Of a stretch of 64,000 nt of DNA, positions 25,310-36,901 are shown piece after piece. The notes beneath the pieces are model-generated. The model was not told where the DNA came from. It saw only the letters and a program-made list of their open reading frames with translations, and ran no database searches. The stretch is from Epiperipatus broadwayi. Taxonomy: Eukaryota; Onychophora; Udeonychophora; Euonychophora; Peripatidae. The position numbers and the translations under genes were made by a program. Position 1 is the first letter of the stretch, and the number at the start of each line of letters is the position of its first letter. The stretch spans positions 12,624,385 through 12,688,384 of the forward strand of contig JAQFVV010000020.1 of assembly GCA_028023455.1 (NCBI GenBank), in the 5' to 3' direction.

Positions 25310-25427
25310 GAATATCCTAGTATTTCACTGATGAAAGCCAAACATCACTGAGTGTCACTACTGTATGGAGAGTTTTGCATGTTTAACGAAAGCCAAAGCT
25401 AGAAACTGGCTGAGAATATGGATATTC
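25310..25427 (+). ncRNA. Hammerhead ribozyme family 2, split by an insertion
   Basis: GAATATCC (25310-25317) and GGATATTC (25420-25427) form distal stem I. CTGATGA lies at 25328-25334 and GAAAC at 25402-25406. A 45-bp insertion with its 10-bp duplication sits between them in the stem II loop region. With the duplication counted once, stem II would be AGC-CAAA-GCT flanked by A/A, the same plan as family 1. The split copy should not fold as a minimal hammerhead. The downstream triplet has also lost its T (TGGCTG where the related copy has TGGTCTG). Confidence 0.7.
25343..25387 (+). mobile_element. 45-bp family 1 fragment nested in a family 2 ribozyme
   Basis: CATCACTGAGTGTCACTACT through GAGTTTTGCATGTTTAAC is the joined two ends of family 1, with the middle missing. 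Perfect GAAAGCCAAA copies at 25333-25342 and 25388-25397 flank it. The duplication shows true insertion and gives the relative age: family 1 moved after this family 2 copy was in place. Confidence 0.85.
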
Positions 25428-25803
25428 TGAAAAGGTTGTTAAGAGCTATTGGTACACTCATTATAGAACACAAGAAAATATATTCACAGTTGTATAGGGC
25501 ATATTTTTATTTATTCTGTATATTATGTTATATAGCCAATTCTTTTAACTTTTATTGAATCTCTGTGTGCTAATTTTATTCTGTTGTATTCATGTTAATT
25601 TTGTTGATGTTATTTTACTTTTAATATGGAATACTAGATAATGTTTTATCTGCAATGATTGGTTTATGCTGAAATAGATTCTAAATATTTGAGGACACAA
25701 ATCATGTTGCAAAAAAGCCTCTTTACTAATATATAAATATAGCTGTTATATATATAATAATTTTGTTATTTATTATAATTTATATTTAAAGATTTATTTT
25801 ACG

Positions 25804-25911
25804 TTTTTTTTTTTTCATATGTCATAGCATCGGCCGGGAAGCGAACCTGCTAACGCGGGACAATTGCTTGTAAGGCAGCTGTGTTGACATCTCGACCCCC
25901 AATGCTTGATA
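25804..25911 (-). mobile_element. tRNA-derived mini-SINE, copy 4
   Basis: On the minus strand: TATCAAGCATTGGGGGTCGA, anticodon arm CTGCCTTACAAGCA, box B-like AGGTTCGCTTCCCG, GATGCTATGACATATGAA and an A-tail (T12 on the plus strand at 25804-25815). It shares both flanks with the other copies, but the anticodon loop (TAC) differs from copy 2 (TCC). Confidence 0.8.
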
Positions 25912-28308
25912 TAAACCTCAAAATTTAAAAGTGTAATTTTTTATAGGTACAATCAAAAAGTTAAAATATAAATAAATACTTTTGTTAAATATTATTGATT
26001 AATCACAAATATATTTTTGTCAACATTTGATAAAAATAACTTTAACCGGTTTGGTGGAAATCGCATTAGTGCTACAATTAGAACTATAATGATTTTATTA
26101 AACATATACTCTCAGAAACGTATATAAAAATATAAACCATTATGAAATTAAATTCCGAATCCTAAAAACAATCATAAAGGAAATAATGTTTTATTTATCT
26201 CACTTGGCTTACTATTTTTCTTATATATGCTAACGATGATGACGATATTGATTAACACTCTTCGTTTACTTAAATGCAAAATTATACTCTTTATTTTATA
26301 CGCATATATAAAACCTGTATGTTGATTTAATTTTAAATCTAATTTAATTACTTTTAGGATGTTTTTTTTTTATTTGAATGAACTTTTAAAATAAATAATT
26401 ATATCTTCATAAGCAACTCACTTATACCTAATACTTCAAATACACAATCTTCATAAACTTTAAAATAAATGATAATTGATTTCTGATTTTATATTAATAA
26501 AATCATGCACTTGTTTTATATCCTACAGAAAATAAGATTTTGACAATTTAGGTAAATATATATATATATACCCATCTAAATATCATAAATCACATTAACT
26601 CTGCTATTCAAAATCAAATAGTCAACTAAAAAACAGAAAAAAAAGTGTACAGTCATATCTTTTTAAAAACAAAGTTGAGACATCACTTGTGTTCTCGTTT
26701 GAATATGGTCAAGTATTGTCATGTGTCTCAAGCCATTAATTTGAGACATCGATTACCAACTATAATAAACTTTTGTGTCAATCATAAAAAAAATTGAAAG
26801 CAGTTATAGTTGACTGAATTTAATTACTATAAATTATAGCTCAAATGTAGAAAATATTTCTACTGCTGTTCATGTTGAGTTACCCTCTACAAATGTTTCT
26901 GAAAATATAGCAGTGTTCTGAAAGATGTTTGTCTATGACAGTGCTTGTAAACAAAACTATTTCAGATATAAACAAACCCAAATTTAGTCAATAATCCTAA
27001 ATTGTATTCTTGAACCACACACTATATCAGTGCTACCAGATATCATTGAAATTATAGAACCAACATTTTCTAGACTTGGCCTGTATAATTGGACTCCTGT
27101 GAGATTGATAAAAAGGTTTTAGAACTTATGTTTCTCTTGGATTACCTTGGTGTTTTTCAATTGCATTTGTAAGTCTTCTTATTTGAGTTTGTATGTTTTC
27201 TATCACAATTAAAAGTCAGAAACAGTCAGCAAAATGAATAACAACCTTCTACAAGTGCAGAAATTGCAAATGAAAATGTCAGAAGCAAGACAATGTAGTA
27301 ATTTTATAAAAGATGCTACATTTTGGTAATGAATTGAACTTACTAGTAAAAAATAAAGGTTTAAATCTTTTGATAAATACTGCCTTGCAATTGACACAGG
27401 CTCCTATTTTTATTTCTTTTTTTCTTGCTTTATGAAAAAGGATCAATATTCCTGTAGAGAGTTTGAATGATGGTGGAATTTTATGGTTTACAAATCTTAC
27501 CTTTCCAGGTCCTTATTATATTTTCCAATGTTTACTTGTGTTACAGTATTAATCACAAGTGAGATGGCTGCTGAAGGAGATGAGAACCAGCCATCTTCAA
27601 ACTATGCAGTATGTGATAAGATCTCTGAAATTTGTTATTCTTCCATTAATAATTCCATTTCAATCACTTACTCTTTGCTACTGGATTGTTACCAAGATAA
27701 TATCTTTGCTTCAAGTTTTGTTTTGAGACTCCTTCTGGGTGGAATTATTTTAAGTAATGTTGTTTGCACTGATTATTAGTTAGAAATGATTTATGAAACT
27801 TTACCTTTGAATGAAAATGATTTTCTATTCCTGCAGGTGCAGATTTCTTTATAGAAAGTACATTATATTAACTTTGCATTCTTGTTCTAAAATAAACTTA
27901 CATTGTTTATATATTAATTTTATTTTTATTCTTTATGAGTCTTCTCATCATCATTATCGTGAGTTATCACTTCTAACCCAAGAAAAAGAAGAAATAAAAA
28001 AAAAGATATTTGTTAACTGTAAAAATCAAGTAGGAAGTGCAAATATCCACATCAATCCTCATGCCAGTTTTTCAATCTATTAGACATCTTATGATGCTGC
28101 CTTTTGACTTCTTTTGGAATTATTTCAAGTGTCCTTGACATACTTTTTATAATGTAACTGAGATTTCTGCCTTTCACAAAATTCATCCTTAAGGTACTCA
28201 CAACATTCTTTTTTAATGACATTTGTTGTTGGTCATCATTTCACATGACCAATCCCAAAATGGTGTGACTTTGTAGGATAATATTCTGAAAAATGAATGA
28301 TATATATT
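25912..28308. other. AT-rich sequence with no recognised gene
   Basis: Frames at 27483-28083 are open but show no domain, splice-linked partner or codon bias I can argue for. No clear repeats. Confidence 0.4.
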
Positions 28309-28331
28309 GAGATGGTATTTTCTGCCATCTC
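28309..28331. repeat. Palindromic motif GAGATGG...CCATCTC
   Basis: Stem GAGATGGTATTTTCTGCCATCTC sits between TA tracts. A close relative with the loop reversed lies at 53683-53706, also next to TA/TG repeats. Confidence 0.7.
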
Positions 28332-28340
28332 ATATATATA

Positions 28341-28523
28341 TAAATTATTACTGTTTGGGCTAAACCAGGTATTATTTTCCATTACATACCGATATTTTGA
28401 CAAAATAGCATCCACCATTGCTCAAGGTAAATCTTGAAAAAAAAAAAGGCAGATGCTATTTCATTGAAATATCAGTATGTAATGGAAAATAATACATGGT
28501 TTAGTCCAAAGAGTAACAATTTA
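28341..28523. repeat. Foldback of a dispersed repeat (second copy at 9181)
   Basis: Left arm TAAATTATTACTGTTTGGGC... (28341-28412) is the near reverse complement of 28448-28523. Between them lies an A11 run. The right arm, continued to about 28560, matches 9181-9310. Shared features include GGCAGATGCTATTTCATTG and ATGTAATGGAAAATAATAC. Confidence 0.8.
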
Positions 28524-28560
28524 TCTACATCATACAACTGTGAAAATATTATATATATAT

Positions 28561-30167
28561 ATATATAATAAAAGTGTGTAGTTATCAAAATATTCTAAAA
28601 TATTAATCTTTGAAATCTTTTTAAAGTTTTTTTTTTTATTTATCTCAAAGAAATACAGATTTCTTCATTTTATTAACTTATTTAAATCTATTATAACTCA
28701 AGATCAAATGAGATTTGTTTTCATTAAACATTTTTTATTGTATTCTTGGAAAAAATGTGGGTTGGGAGGGTAGGGGATTAGAGATTTTACAATTAACTCT
28801 ATTGTTGAAACTTGAAAAAAAAAGTATTTGTAATTAAATCAATGACATTATTGATTAAAAATGCTGTGAGAATAAAAAGACAGAAATTAGAAGTGTCAAA
28901 ATACATCTAAAAATAAACTGCTAGGGATGAATCCTGTTCACTAAAAAAATATAAAGTACCGAGTTTGCTTCTGTTAAGATATTGAAAGAAAGATATATAA
29001 AATCTCCAGATCTTTAACTAGTGCCAAGAAAATGTTTTCTGGCTAGAGGACATTGAATACTTTCCTCTCGGAAAAATGCAGCTCACAGCCATAGATGGAG
29101 CCACTCAAACAATCACCAACTATGAAAAGAATGGATTTAGTAAGCTAGTCAGGAATATATCAAAAATCCAGTGGACAAAACTAAGGATTCATGCCAGGAC
29201 ATTACTCATTTGATGAAACTGAAACAGCTGATCAATTAGGATAAATATGAACGTTTACTTAAATAACTTTTATTCAAGACTCCATTAACTGAGTTAGTTG
29301 TACATAAAAGTTTCAACAATAGAGTGTGGAGTTTTTAAGAGGGATTGTTTTTCATGTTATATTGATAAATTGAAGAAGAGGGGGTGGTGATATGGTAGTA
29401 TTTTACTAACTTTTTGTTAATTAAAATTATGTATAATTTTAACTTATTTTATGTATAATTTTATTTTATTATGTTCAATGTTTATACAGTTTTGAATTCC
29501 AGAAATGTTAACTGCTCAATCTGTAAAAACAAACAAGGGTGGTGGGTAAAGATCAGTTAAAAATCCCAACTATAAGCAAGCACAGGAACCTTATTTTGGA
29601 ACCTAGTGTATGAAAAAAGAATGCCCAATAGCCATAAGCAAACAACAGACACTTGTGACATCCATTAGGGATTGAATATAATTAATAATCCTGAAATGTA
29701 GAGAGTTTGAGTGGTGCAAGATATAACCCATTCTTATTAGTAAGTCAATCTAATGTAACACCTATTTGGTCAGGTCTCCAGAATAAACCTGGATCACTGT
29801 TGTTTGTAGGTTTTGTGTGGTGCATGTTTACTCAGGAAACAGATATAAAATGTTTAATAATTAATCATATTAAAAAGAAAAAGTAATGGAATTAAATTTT
29901 ATGTTTCTGTTTTATCTTAAATTTTGGATTGAGTCAGTTGGAGTGCTGGGAAAAGTTAGTATTAAAAATATATATATAATAAATATTTAAACCATACTTA
30001 AGTATCTCCATCTTTAATTCTCTTATAATGTTAACAACTAAGTGTCCATCTGGTGCAAACATAAAGTATAAGTAGTAGAGTCTTCATGAGATTAGGCCTT
30101 AAAGTTTATTATGTGACCACAGTAGGTAAACAAATTATCACTATGATTATTGAAGATTCTTCTTAAT
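28561..30167. other. No recognised gene; more mixed composition in places
   Basis: About 28900-29260 and 29500-29840 are less AT-rich than the surroundings and may be old repeats. I cannot assign them. No domain-bearing frame was seen. Confidence 0.4.
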
Positions 30168-30485
30168 CTAATGATGTGATGTGATATGATGTACTGTGGC
30201 TTCTCCTTAAATGAAGTCAAGAATAACTGAGCAATTATGCTCAGATAAACCTGTTAGCCACTTAATTTTCCATTCCCCACTCTAAGTTTTGCCATATTCT
30301 GTTCCGTCCCATTTCCACAACATAATCTTTGTCAACTCTATAGTCTTTATATCTTTATATCTAGTGATGTGATGTGATGTACTGTAGCTTCTTCTTAAAT
30401 GAAGTCAAAAATCTCTCGGCAATTATACTAAGAGAAACTTGTTAGCTACTTAATTTTACATTCCCCAATCTAAGAGCTACGCTAT
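30168..30485 (+). repeat. Local direct duplication, about 120-bp unit
   Basis: 30168-30293 (GATGTGATGTGATATGATGT, ...CTTAAATGAAGTCAA, ...TTAGCCACTTAATTTTCCAT) recurs diverged at 30363-30484 (same order, with TTAGCTACTTAATTTTACAT). The period is about 190 bp. Confidence 0.8.
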
Positions 30486-32044
30486 ATGCCTAGTGGCGCC
30501 CTCATATCAGTCATTGTAATTTTGGTAATCTTAGAAATTATGCAGACAGAGTGTTAATTTGTAGTGGCAGAATATGTAATAAGAATAAAAATTATAGTAA
30601 AAGTGATTCTTGAAAAATGGGATAGAAGAACTAGAAATGATCTTATGTTATAAGATTTAAAAATTACATCGACAATGGTCTCACATTTATATAATAAATT
30701 GAGAAAAACATCTTATTTTTAATTAATTTAATTTACAATATATTGATGTCACTATACTGAAGCACTCCATCTTTTAATGTGTTAACTACAGGAATAGCAC
30801 ATCCAAATTTATATTGCATTTTATTATCTAGCCAAGTTTATTTTTTGCATAAATTGCTATCAAAATAATTAAATGATGCATATTACCAAACTGATAACCA
30901 TTCAAAATAACATTGACAAGATTTTTCAACTATAACAATTTAATGAATCATTTGTGTTTTGAACATTAATTATTAGACCAAAATCCTTTAGGTCACTTTC
31001 AAATCATTAAGTGTTCACATATTAACATTTGAATGGGCCAGAATAGTAAACCACCAGGATACTCAAACAAAAAAATGGTGGGTCAATAGAACCATGAATT
31101 AATTAAATGTCATCTAGCCAACAATCAAGGAAGTTACTGAAAATAAAGATTTAAAGGGATTTAAAAATCAGTGCTCTGAAATATGACCTCTTTACTTTAA
31201 GTCTGAATAAAGGTCAAATGAAAAAGAAATAGAAAAGTTAAAAGAAAACCTGAAAAACTTTATTCAGTTCATTGTTTATATGGCAAGCAAACCTTAATGA
31301 ACACAAGTAACAAAATTTGAGAAGTTACTACCAAATTGCAAAAGAAAGTGTAAACTTTTTCAAAAGACTCTCTATGAAATTTTGAACAAGACAGAAGGAA
31401 ATAGGAAGGAGGGATCCACTTATATTACATTCATAGACTTTTTTATAATGTAAAATAGAGAAACATTTACTCCAAAAAATAAATAAATAGGAGAGTTACA
31501 CTCCAAAACTAAAACAAAAATCAAGATAATATAGAGGTGATTAACATTAAGCCTAATGATACTGAGAAAGATATGAAATTAGTTAATAAATTTATTAGGA
31601 TTACAGAATTCTACAGTGAAGGATGGAAAAGACCAATGGAATATCTAAAAAGTTTAGAACATTTTTTCTATCTAAAAGTACTAGGACATAGAAAAATGCA
31701 ACGCTTCTACACTTTTTGGGTGAAAGACTGATGGACTCATTATTTAACAGGTCTAATACTAAACAAAAGTTTTATTACATGATAATGTGGAATTTTTAAG
31801 GAGAAGAAAAGATAGAATGCAATAGAGTATTTGGTATCTCAAGAAAGAAATTACCCAAATCAACATGAAAGTTTACACATTTATTCCATCACCAGTTATA
31901 AAAATTAAGAATCCTGTGTTTTTTTCTATTTGAGCAATAAATTATTTGTATAGTTAGACATAATCTACCCAAATCATAGGAAAATTGTTTTTGCAACTGA
32001 TAAAAGCAGCAGATAACTGAATTTCTCTTCAACAAAAATAAAAC
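30486..32044. other. No recognised gene
   Basis: 31130-31740 contains charged, lysine/glutamate-rich frames (for example 31537-31731) that might be a very decayed coding region of an element. No motif allows assignment. Confidence 0.4.
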
Positions 32045-32112
32045 AAAACAGGCAATATACATATTGCCATGCAGTGCAAGCCAGAGTAATCATGATCATG
32101 TGATGTTTATTG
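32045..32112. mobile_element. Hammerhead family 1, deletion remnant H
   Basis: AAAACAGGCAA, GCAGTGCAAGCCAGAGTAAT and GATCATGTGATGTTTA are family 1 terminal segments brought together with the foldback and ribozymes missing. Confidence 0.65.
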
Positions 32113-33296
32113 GCTTAAAAATGAATCAAGTGGGATAATGTCAAATATAAACCACCAATACAATATGATTTCTCAATAGATCAAAGCAACATCAGAATAG
32201 GAAATTCAATGATTTAATATAAAAATGCAAAGATATTAAAATGTGGTAAATCCCTCTTAAACAGAAAAGGCATTCCTACATGATCCAGCTAGAGCCTAAA
32301 CTAATACAATTAATAATGAGGCCAAAATACTAAAAATAAAAATTATAAAGAATAATAAATAACTGAAACACACAGGCTTATTATATACCTATATCTATAT
32401 ATGTAATATATAGGGTATATCAGCACAGACTTTCACACAACCCACTACTCTCCACACTATCTCATAACACTGATACACTTGAACACCTATGTATTGAAAA
32501 GATAAAAAATCACCAATATATGTATTTCATGCTAAACCAGCAATCATCAGTTGGTCCAGATTACTATCTCTACACATATATGCTATAAGAATAATAAAGA
32601 AAACATGAGACTCCCCTATGGAAATTAACTGTCTATGTAGGCCAGTACAATTAATGATTAATGTTGTTTCATGTGAAGATTATTTAATCAATCTGTAAAA
32701 TATAAAAATTTATACAATTTTTAATTTATTTACTAAGTGCATAATACATATGTAATTAAAGAAAAAGGATTTCACCTTTTTACATATGCACCTTAATAAT
32801 ATATATAATAGCTTAATATTGACTTACAGTAAATCAAAAGATTTCATGTGTGTTAATGTATGAAAGAACATAATTGATGTAAAAATGAACAGAGTAACAT
32901 CTTCACTCTCTCAAGTTCAGATTGGCCTATATAATTAAGAATTTAGGCTAAAGATAAGATGTCCACTCTTATCTTTATAAAGTATCCACCTTATAATTAA
33001 TCATATATAATGTGACATTACTTTTATAAGCTTGTAATTACAAAAATGCAATACAGAGAGCATACCAATAGCACTTATTAATTAAGAGCTTGTTTGAACT
33101 ATTGGTACACTCTTTGTATTGTATCTACCTTATGTTTGGGTTTGAGAGTTTCCTCTGTACTCAACATGACCTTGTTGAGCTACTATATAAATTATTATGG
33201 TTTATATGTGAAAAAGTAAAATTATCTCTTTATAATTAAAAATTTATATAATATATGTATTAAATGTGTGATTAAATTTATATCAGGACTCCATGG
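32113..33296. other. No gene; dispersed repeat pieces
   Basis: 32425-32560 matches 11701-11810. About 32880-33195 resembles parts of 25120-25200, 38800-38880 and 40260-40430 (CAGATTGG, then TTATCTTTA, then CTCAACATGAC-like blocks), and 33055-33115 holds an inverted pair AGAGCATACCAATAG/ACTATTGGTACACTCT as in the family 2 foldback. It is probably a degraded relative of family 2 without ribozyme. Confidence 0.5.
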
Positions 33297-33307
33297 TCAA
33301 AAGACTT

Positions 33308-33653
33308 TAAATCACCAAACATCACATGATTACCATTTCTTATGCTTGCTCATAACTGTTATTGAAACAGGCAAAACTCTTCATACATTAATGCCACTCA
33401 ATGCAAGCCAGGGTAATCAATGGATGCCAGAAGAAACAAAGCAAAACTCTCCATATAGGCTTATGCATAAAATCCCTATCTTGTGCCTATTCATCCAATA
33501 TCCCCAGACTAGTTTCTGGTTTATGGCCTTCATCATTGAGGAGTCTTGGATCTGAGAGCACTGCACCTAGTTCTTAGGATCTAATTCAACCCTCCATCTA
33601 TTGATTACTCTGGCTTGCACTGAGTGGCACCACTGTATGGAGAGTTTTTCCTA
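33308..33653. mobile_element. Hammerhead foldback family 1, copy I, perfect target duplication
   Basis: Begins TAAATCACCAAACATCACAT and ends GAGAGTTTTTCCTA. Perfect TCAAAAGACTT copies flank it (33297-33307 and 33654-33664, 11 bp). The left arm carries a minus-strand hammerhead relic (about 33494-33545) with GAAACTAGTC and TGGGGATATT intact but C3 changed to A (AATGATGA). The right arm is short and has no ribozyme. A second AAAACTCTCCATATAG block inside the left arm suggests an internal rearrangement. Confidence 0.88.
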
Positions 33654-33664
33654 TCAAAAGACTT

Positions 33665-34213
33665 ACTACCATATATATAGTGAATTCTACAATGTTTTTT
33701 GAAGTATCATTTAAAATTATTTGAGTATTTGAAACAATTACTTTTTGGTTAAAAGTATAGAGGGATAAAAGTTTTCTAAAATGCAAGAAGTTTAAAATCT
33801 TGTCACAATTACAAGAAATGTTTTCAAGCATGAGAATAAGAGACATAAAGTTAATGTAAAATAAATAGATAAATCCATGGAATATGAATAAAAATGCTTA
33901 AAGAGGAAGTGTCAAATTCATAGTTTTTATTATTAAAGTTATAATTATAGTAGTATTAAAATAATTAAATAATAGCTAATTAACTAAAATCTAGTAGTTA
34001 TCTCTTTGTTTTTTAACCTATAATTTATCTGTTGAAAGCAAGAGATGTCCATACTGTGTGCATATGTAGGAGTTAGAAAGTCATTTGTATGTGCATATGC
34101 AAAAGGATTAATTTTTAATAAATCTCCAATTATTTTGTTAAAAGATATAAAATGGCAAAATAATATTAACTTAATCTTTTTTTCTTTAGTAGTTTTATAA
34201 AAATGAGTTATTA
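33665..34213. other. AT-rich spacer, no gene
   Basis: Nothing recognised between copy I and the duplication at 34214. Confidence 0.5.
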
Positions 34214-34640
34214 TAAATAATAAATAATAATGTAGCTTAAACCACAGCACATGCACTTTACAGATGGAATGCTATAACTTGAATACTCTCCTTTCCAAAT
34301 ACAAGGTTAAGCCTTTTTAAAAGATAGAATGGATCCACTCTATCTTTTTCACCCAAACTATATGGATGGGCCAATCTGAAGCATTTGGAACTGAGATCAT
34401 GAAGATTTAATTAATCACTTTAAATTACTAATCAAATGATTTGGGGTAATGATGCTTGCAAAATTTTAACAATTTACATTACATCATTATTAAATGGAAA
34501 CTTAAACATAAGTAAATATTTTTATTTATATAGCATGATGTTTTTACATAAATTATAAATAATAATGAAGCTTAAACCATGGCACAAGCACTTTTACAGA
34601 TGGAATGCTATTTATACTGAATACTCTCCTTTTAGAAAAT
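34214..34640 (+). repeat. Local direct duplication, about 85-bp unit
   Basis: 34218-34300 and 34555-34640 share AAATAATAATG(T/A)AGCTTAAACCA, then TTTACAGATGGAATGCTAT, then GAATACTCTCCTTT in order. The period is about 340 bp. Confidence 0.85.
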
Positions 34641-35394
34641 GAGTTATTTAAAAAAATATTTCATTTGTTTTCCTTCCAATATTCCTCAGCTTTATAAATT
34701 CATATAGTGCACATGTCAGGATGATTCTCTTATGACTGTTACAAATAAAACAGTGTTAGATAAATAAATAATTAGTTATATATACTTATAATATATCTAA
34801 TTAGCTGAAGAATTAAAAGTTGCAAATGGTTGATAATTCACTATTGTCCTGTAAAAGAACTACAATTTGTGTTTTGGTCAGAGAAAAGATGTTAAAACGT
34901 TTTCTGGGAACAACAAATGTAAATAATTTTTTAATTAAAAAATATTTTTGAAATTGTTAATCATACCATTTAACTAGTAGTACTAGTAATAATTAAGATA
35001 CAATGATAATTGAAAAGGTTAAGAAAAAGAAATCCATTATTTTTGTTCTAGAAAATAAATGCTTGCAAAAAGTGTAATATTTGTTAAATATAGAGGATTT
35101 GAACTCAGGTTTTCAAGTATGAGATAAAATGAATAGTATGGAGGCTTGAAAGTCTGAGTTCATATTTCCTATATTTACAATTAGGCTCCAGGTATAAGAG
35201 TGCCTCTTATTTCAAATCAAATATTTATTAAAATAAGTTTCTTTTTAAGAAAACAAATTTAACAACAATAAATATACAACAATAAATATAGATAGCAAAG
35301 ATTTAATGATTAGTTTGGCATGCTTTGCTTAGCTTGCTTTTGACTGTTTTGAGCCATAGGTGTAGCAATAAATGGAGAATGGATATATATATAT
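34641..35394. other. AT-rich spacer, no gene
   Basis: Nothing recognised except a short TA tract just before the candidate solo LTR. Confidence 0.5.
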
Positions 35395-36293
35395 TGTAAC
35401 GATATATAAATATGTCGTTACATTAATTTAAAATAAAAACTTAAAAGTTCGCAAATAAAAGTAAAAAACTAAACGCTAAAATTAAAAGGTTTGTTTACTT
35501 CGCACAGATGAAACTTTAAAATATTTTTAAAAACAAATAAATAAGATTTGAACGCTTTTTTAAAAAAAGTACAAGTTTAAAAATAAAAACAGGTATTAAT
35601 TCATTCTGTAATCTGTAAATGGAAATGATTGTTTATAAATTGTTTGAAAAGCAAGCTAGCCTTGGGCTCTTGTATAATTAAAATGATCTGATGAAAGATA
35701 GATAAGAGGAAAAAAGAAATTAGCTTGACCAATGGAAGCACTAAGCCTTGGCTCGGACCCTAACGAAAGTGATGGATTAGTGACGTTTTGTTGATTGAAT
35801 CCGTGTGGATTAATATAAAAAGGGAAATACAGTTTTTTCGGGAGTTCCAGCATTGTGTGTTTGAGAGTTGTGGTAGGACGCACATACCACACTATTTAAA
35901 AGGAAAAAGGAAAAAGACTGTGATACCTTGAACCAGCTATTCCATCTCCAGAACATTATCTTCCAATGGAGGCATCGAGGAATTAAAACAGGAACCTGAC
36001 TCTTCTACCATAAGCTATATGAAATGAACAATTATTAAAATCAATTAAGAACTTTCGTCAAGTTTTATAAATTGATAAACAAGCCAACTTAAATGTTAAA
36101 ACGGACTCTTATCTGACTTTTGTAAGTTTTTAAATCAAATTAATTATAATGATCGAAATGAAAGTGAAGATCGAATCTAACCACAAACTACATATCTGTC
36201 TCGGGGCATCTAGGCTTTAAACCTAGAAAATTTATAGAGTAGGCAGATACACACTGTTAAGATTCCACTTTATTTAAATATTCTGATCGTTAC
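35395..36293 (+). mobile_element. Candidate solo LTR, about 0.9 kb
   Basis: The segment begins TGTAACGATATATAAATATG and ends CTGATCGTTAC, giving an 8-bp terminal inverted repeat (GTAACGAT/ATCGTTAC), as is common in Ty3/Gypsy LTRs. It is less AT-rich than the flanks and has an internal TATA-like box with a plausible start region downstream. No matching second LTR or internal region is present, and the 4-5 bp flanks do not match, so solo LTR status and the right boundary are inferred. Confidence 0.5.
35812..35820 (+). promoter_or_regulatory. TATA-like box in candidate solo LTR
   Basis: AATATAAAAAGGG lies about 420 bases into the candidate LTR and is followed by a more mixed-composition block starting ACAGTTTTTTCGGGAG. 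That position and context fit an LTR promoter with its start of R, but no transcript evidence exists here. Confidence 0.35.
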
Positions 36294-36600
36294 CCAAGTC
36301 ACTAGCTCAGTGGAGATGAGAGATAAAAATCATTCTTAATTTATATCTTAAATATCAATAAATAAAACACTGAGAAATTAACACATAAAAATATTTATTT
36401 ACGACATATAAAATAATTTAAATTTTGAGGAATAAATTCAACTTTTAGTTTTTCTTTATCTTTTAATTTTTTAACTAGTTCAATGGTTTATATTTTTTTA
36501 GATAGTAAGTTGAATAGTTTAGTCTGTTTGAAGAAAATATTCTTCCCTGTTTATTGGAAATTTATCACTGGGATCTCTGTTTTGTTTTGGGTACTCGAGG

Positions 36601-36638
<38 letters not shown>

Positions 36639-36901
36639 TATGCTAATTTACATATAGTTTACATATAGCATTTCTTAAACAAGAGAACACAAGATTTTTT
36701 CTTGTTAACGGCATATTTAACTAAGCCAAACTAATTATTAAAGCTTTGCTATATAAATGCTGCATATATTTATTGTTGTTACACTACAGTTTAGACAAGG
36801 CTAATACTTCTACATTACATAAAATTAACTTTACTGAAAAATAAAATGATACATATAGGAAATTAGTGTTTTCCTGAAAGTTTTTGATGATGATGTTTTA
36901 G
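36294..36901. other. AT-rich spacer with TA microsatellite
   Basis: The (TA)n tract is at about 36606-36634. No gene seen. Confidence 0.6.

Larger units (their letters stand above)
25185..25466. mobile_element. Hammerhead foldback family 2, copy 1
   Basis: Inverted arms: TTATATAATGAGCATGTTAA at the left pairs with the right end ATTGGTACACTCATTATA, and TAGCTCTTAACTACCTTTTC pairs with GAAAAGGTTGTTAAGAGCTA. The left arm carries a truncated minus-strand ribozyme half (AGCTAAAAACTGGTCTGAGA on the minus strand). The right arm carries a plus-strand ribozyme broken by a small insertion. Left-flank sequence (CAAAGAAATCAAGTCATAT, about 25127) also precedes the copy at 38858. Confidence 0.78.

Noticed and set aside
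27483-28083. Pair of candidate exons
   Set aside because: No recognisable protein family and no convincing splice context; open stretches of this size occur by chance.
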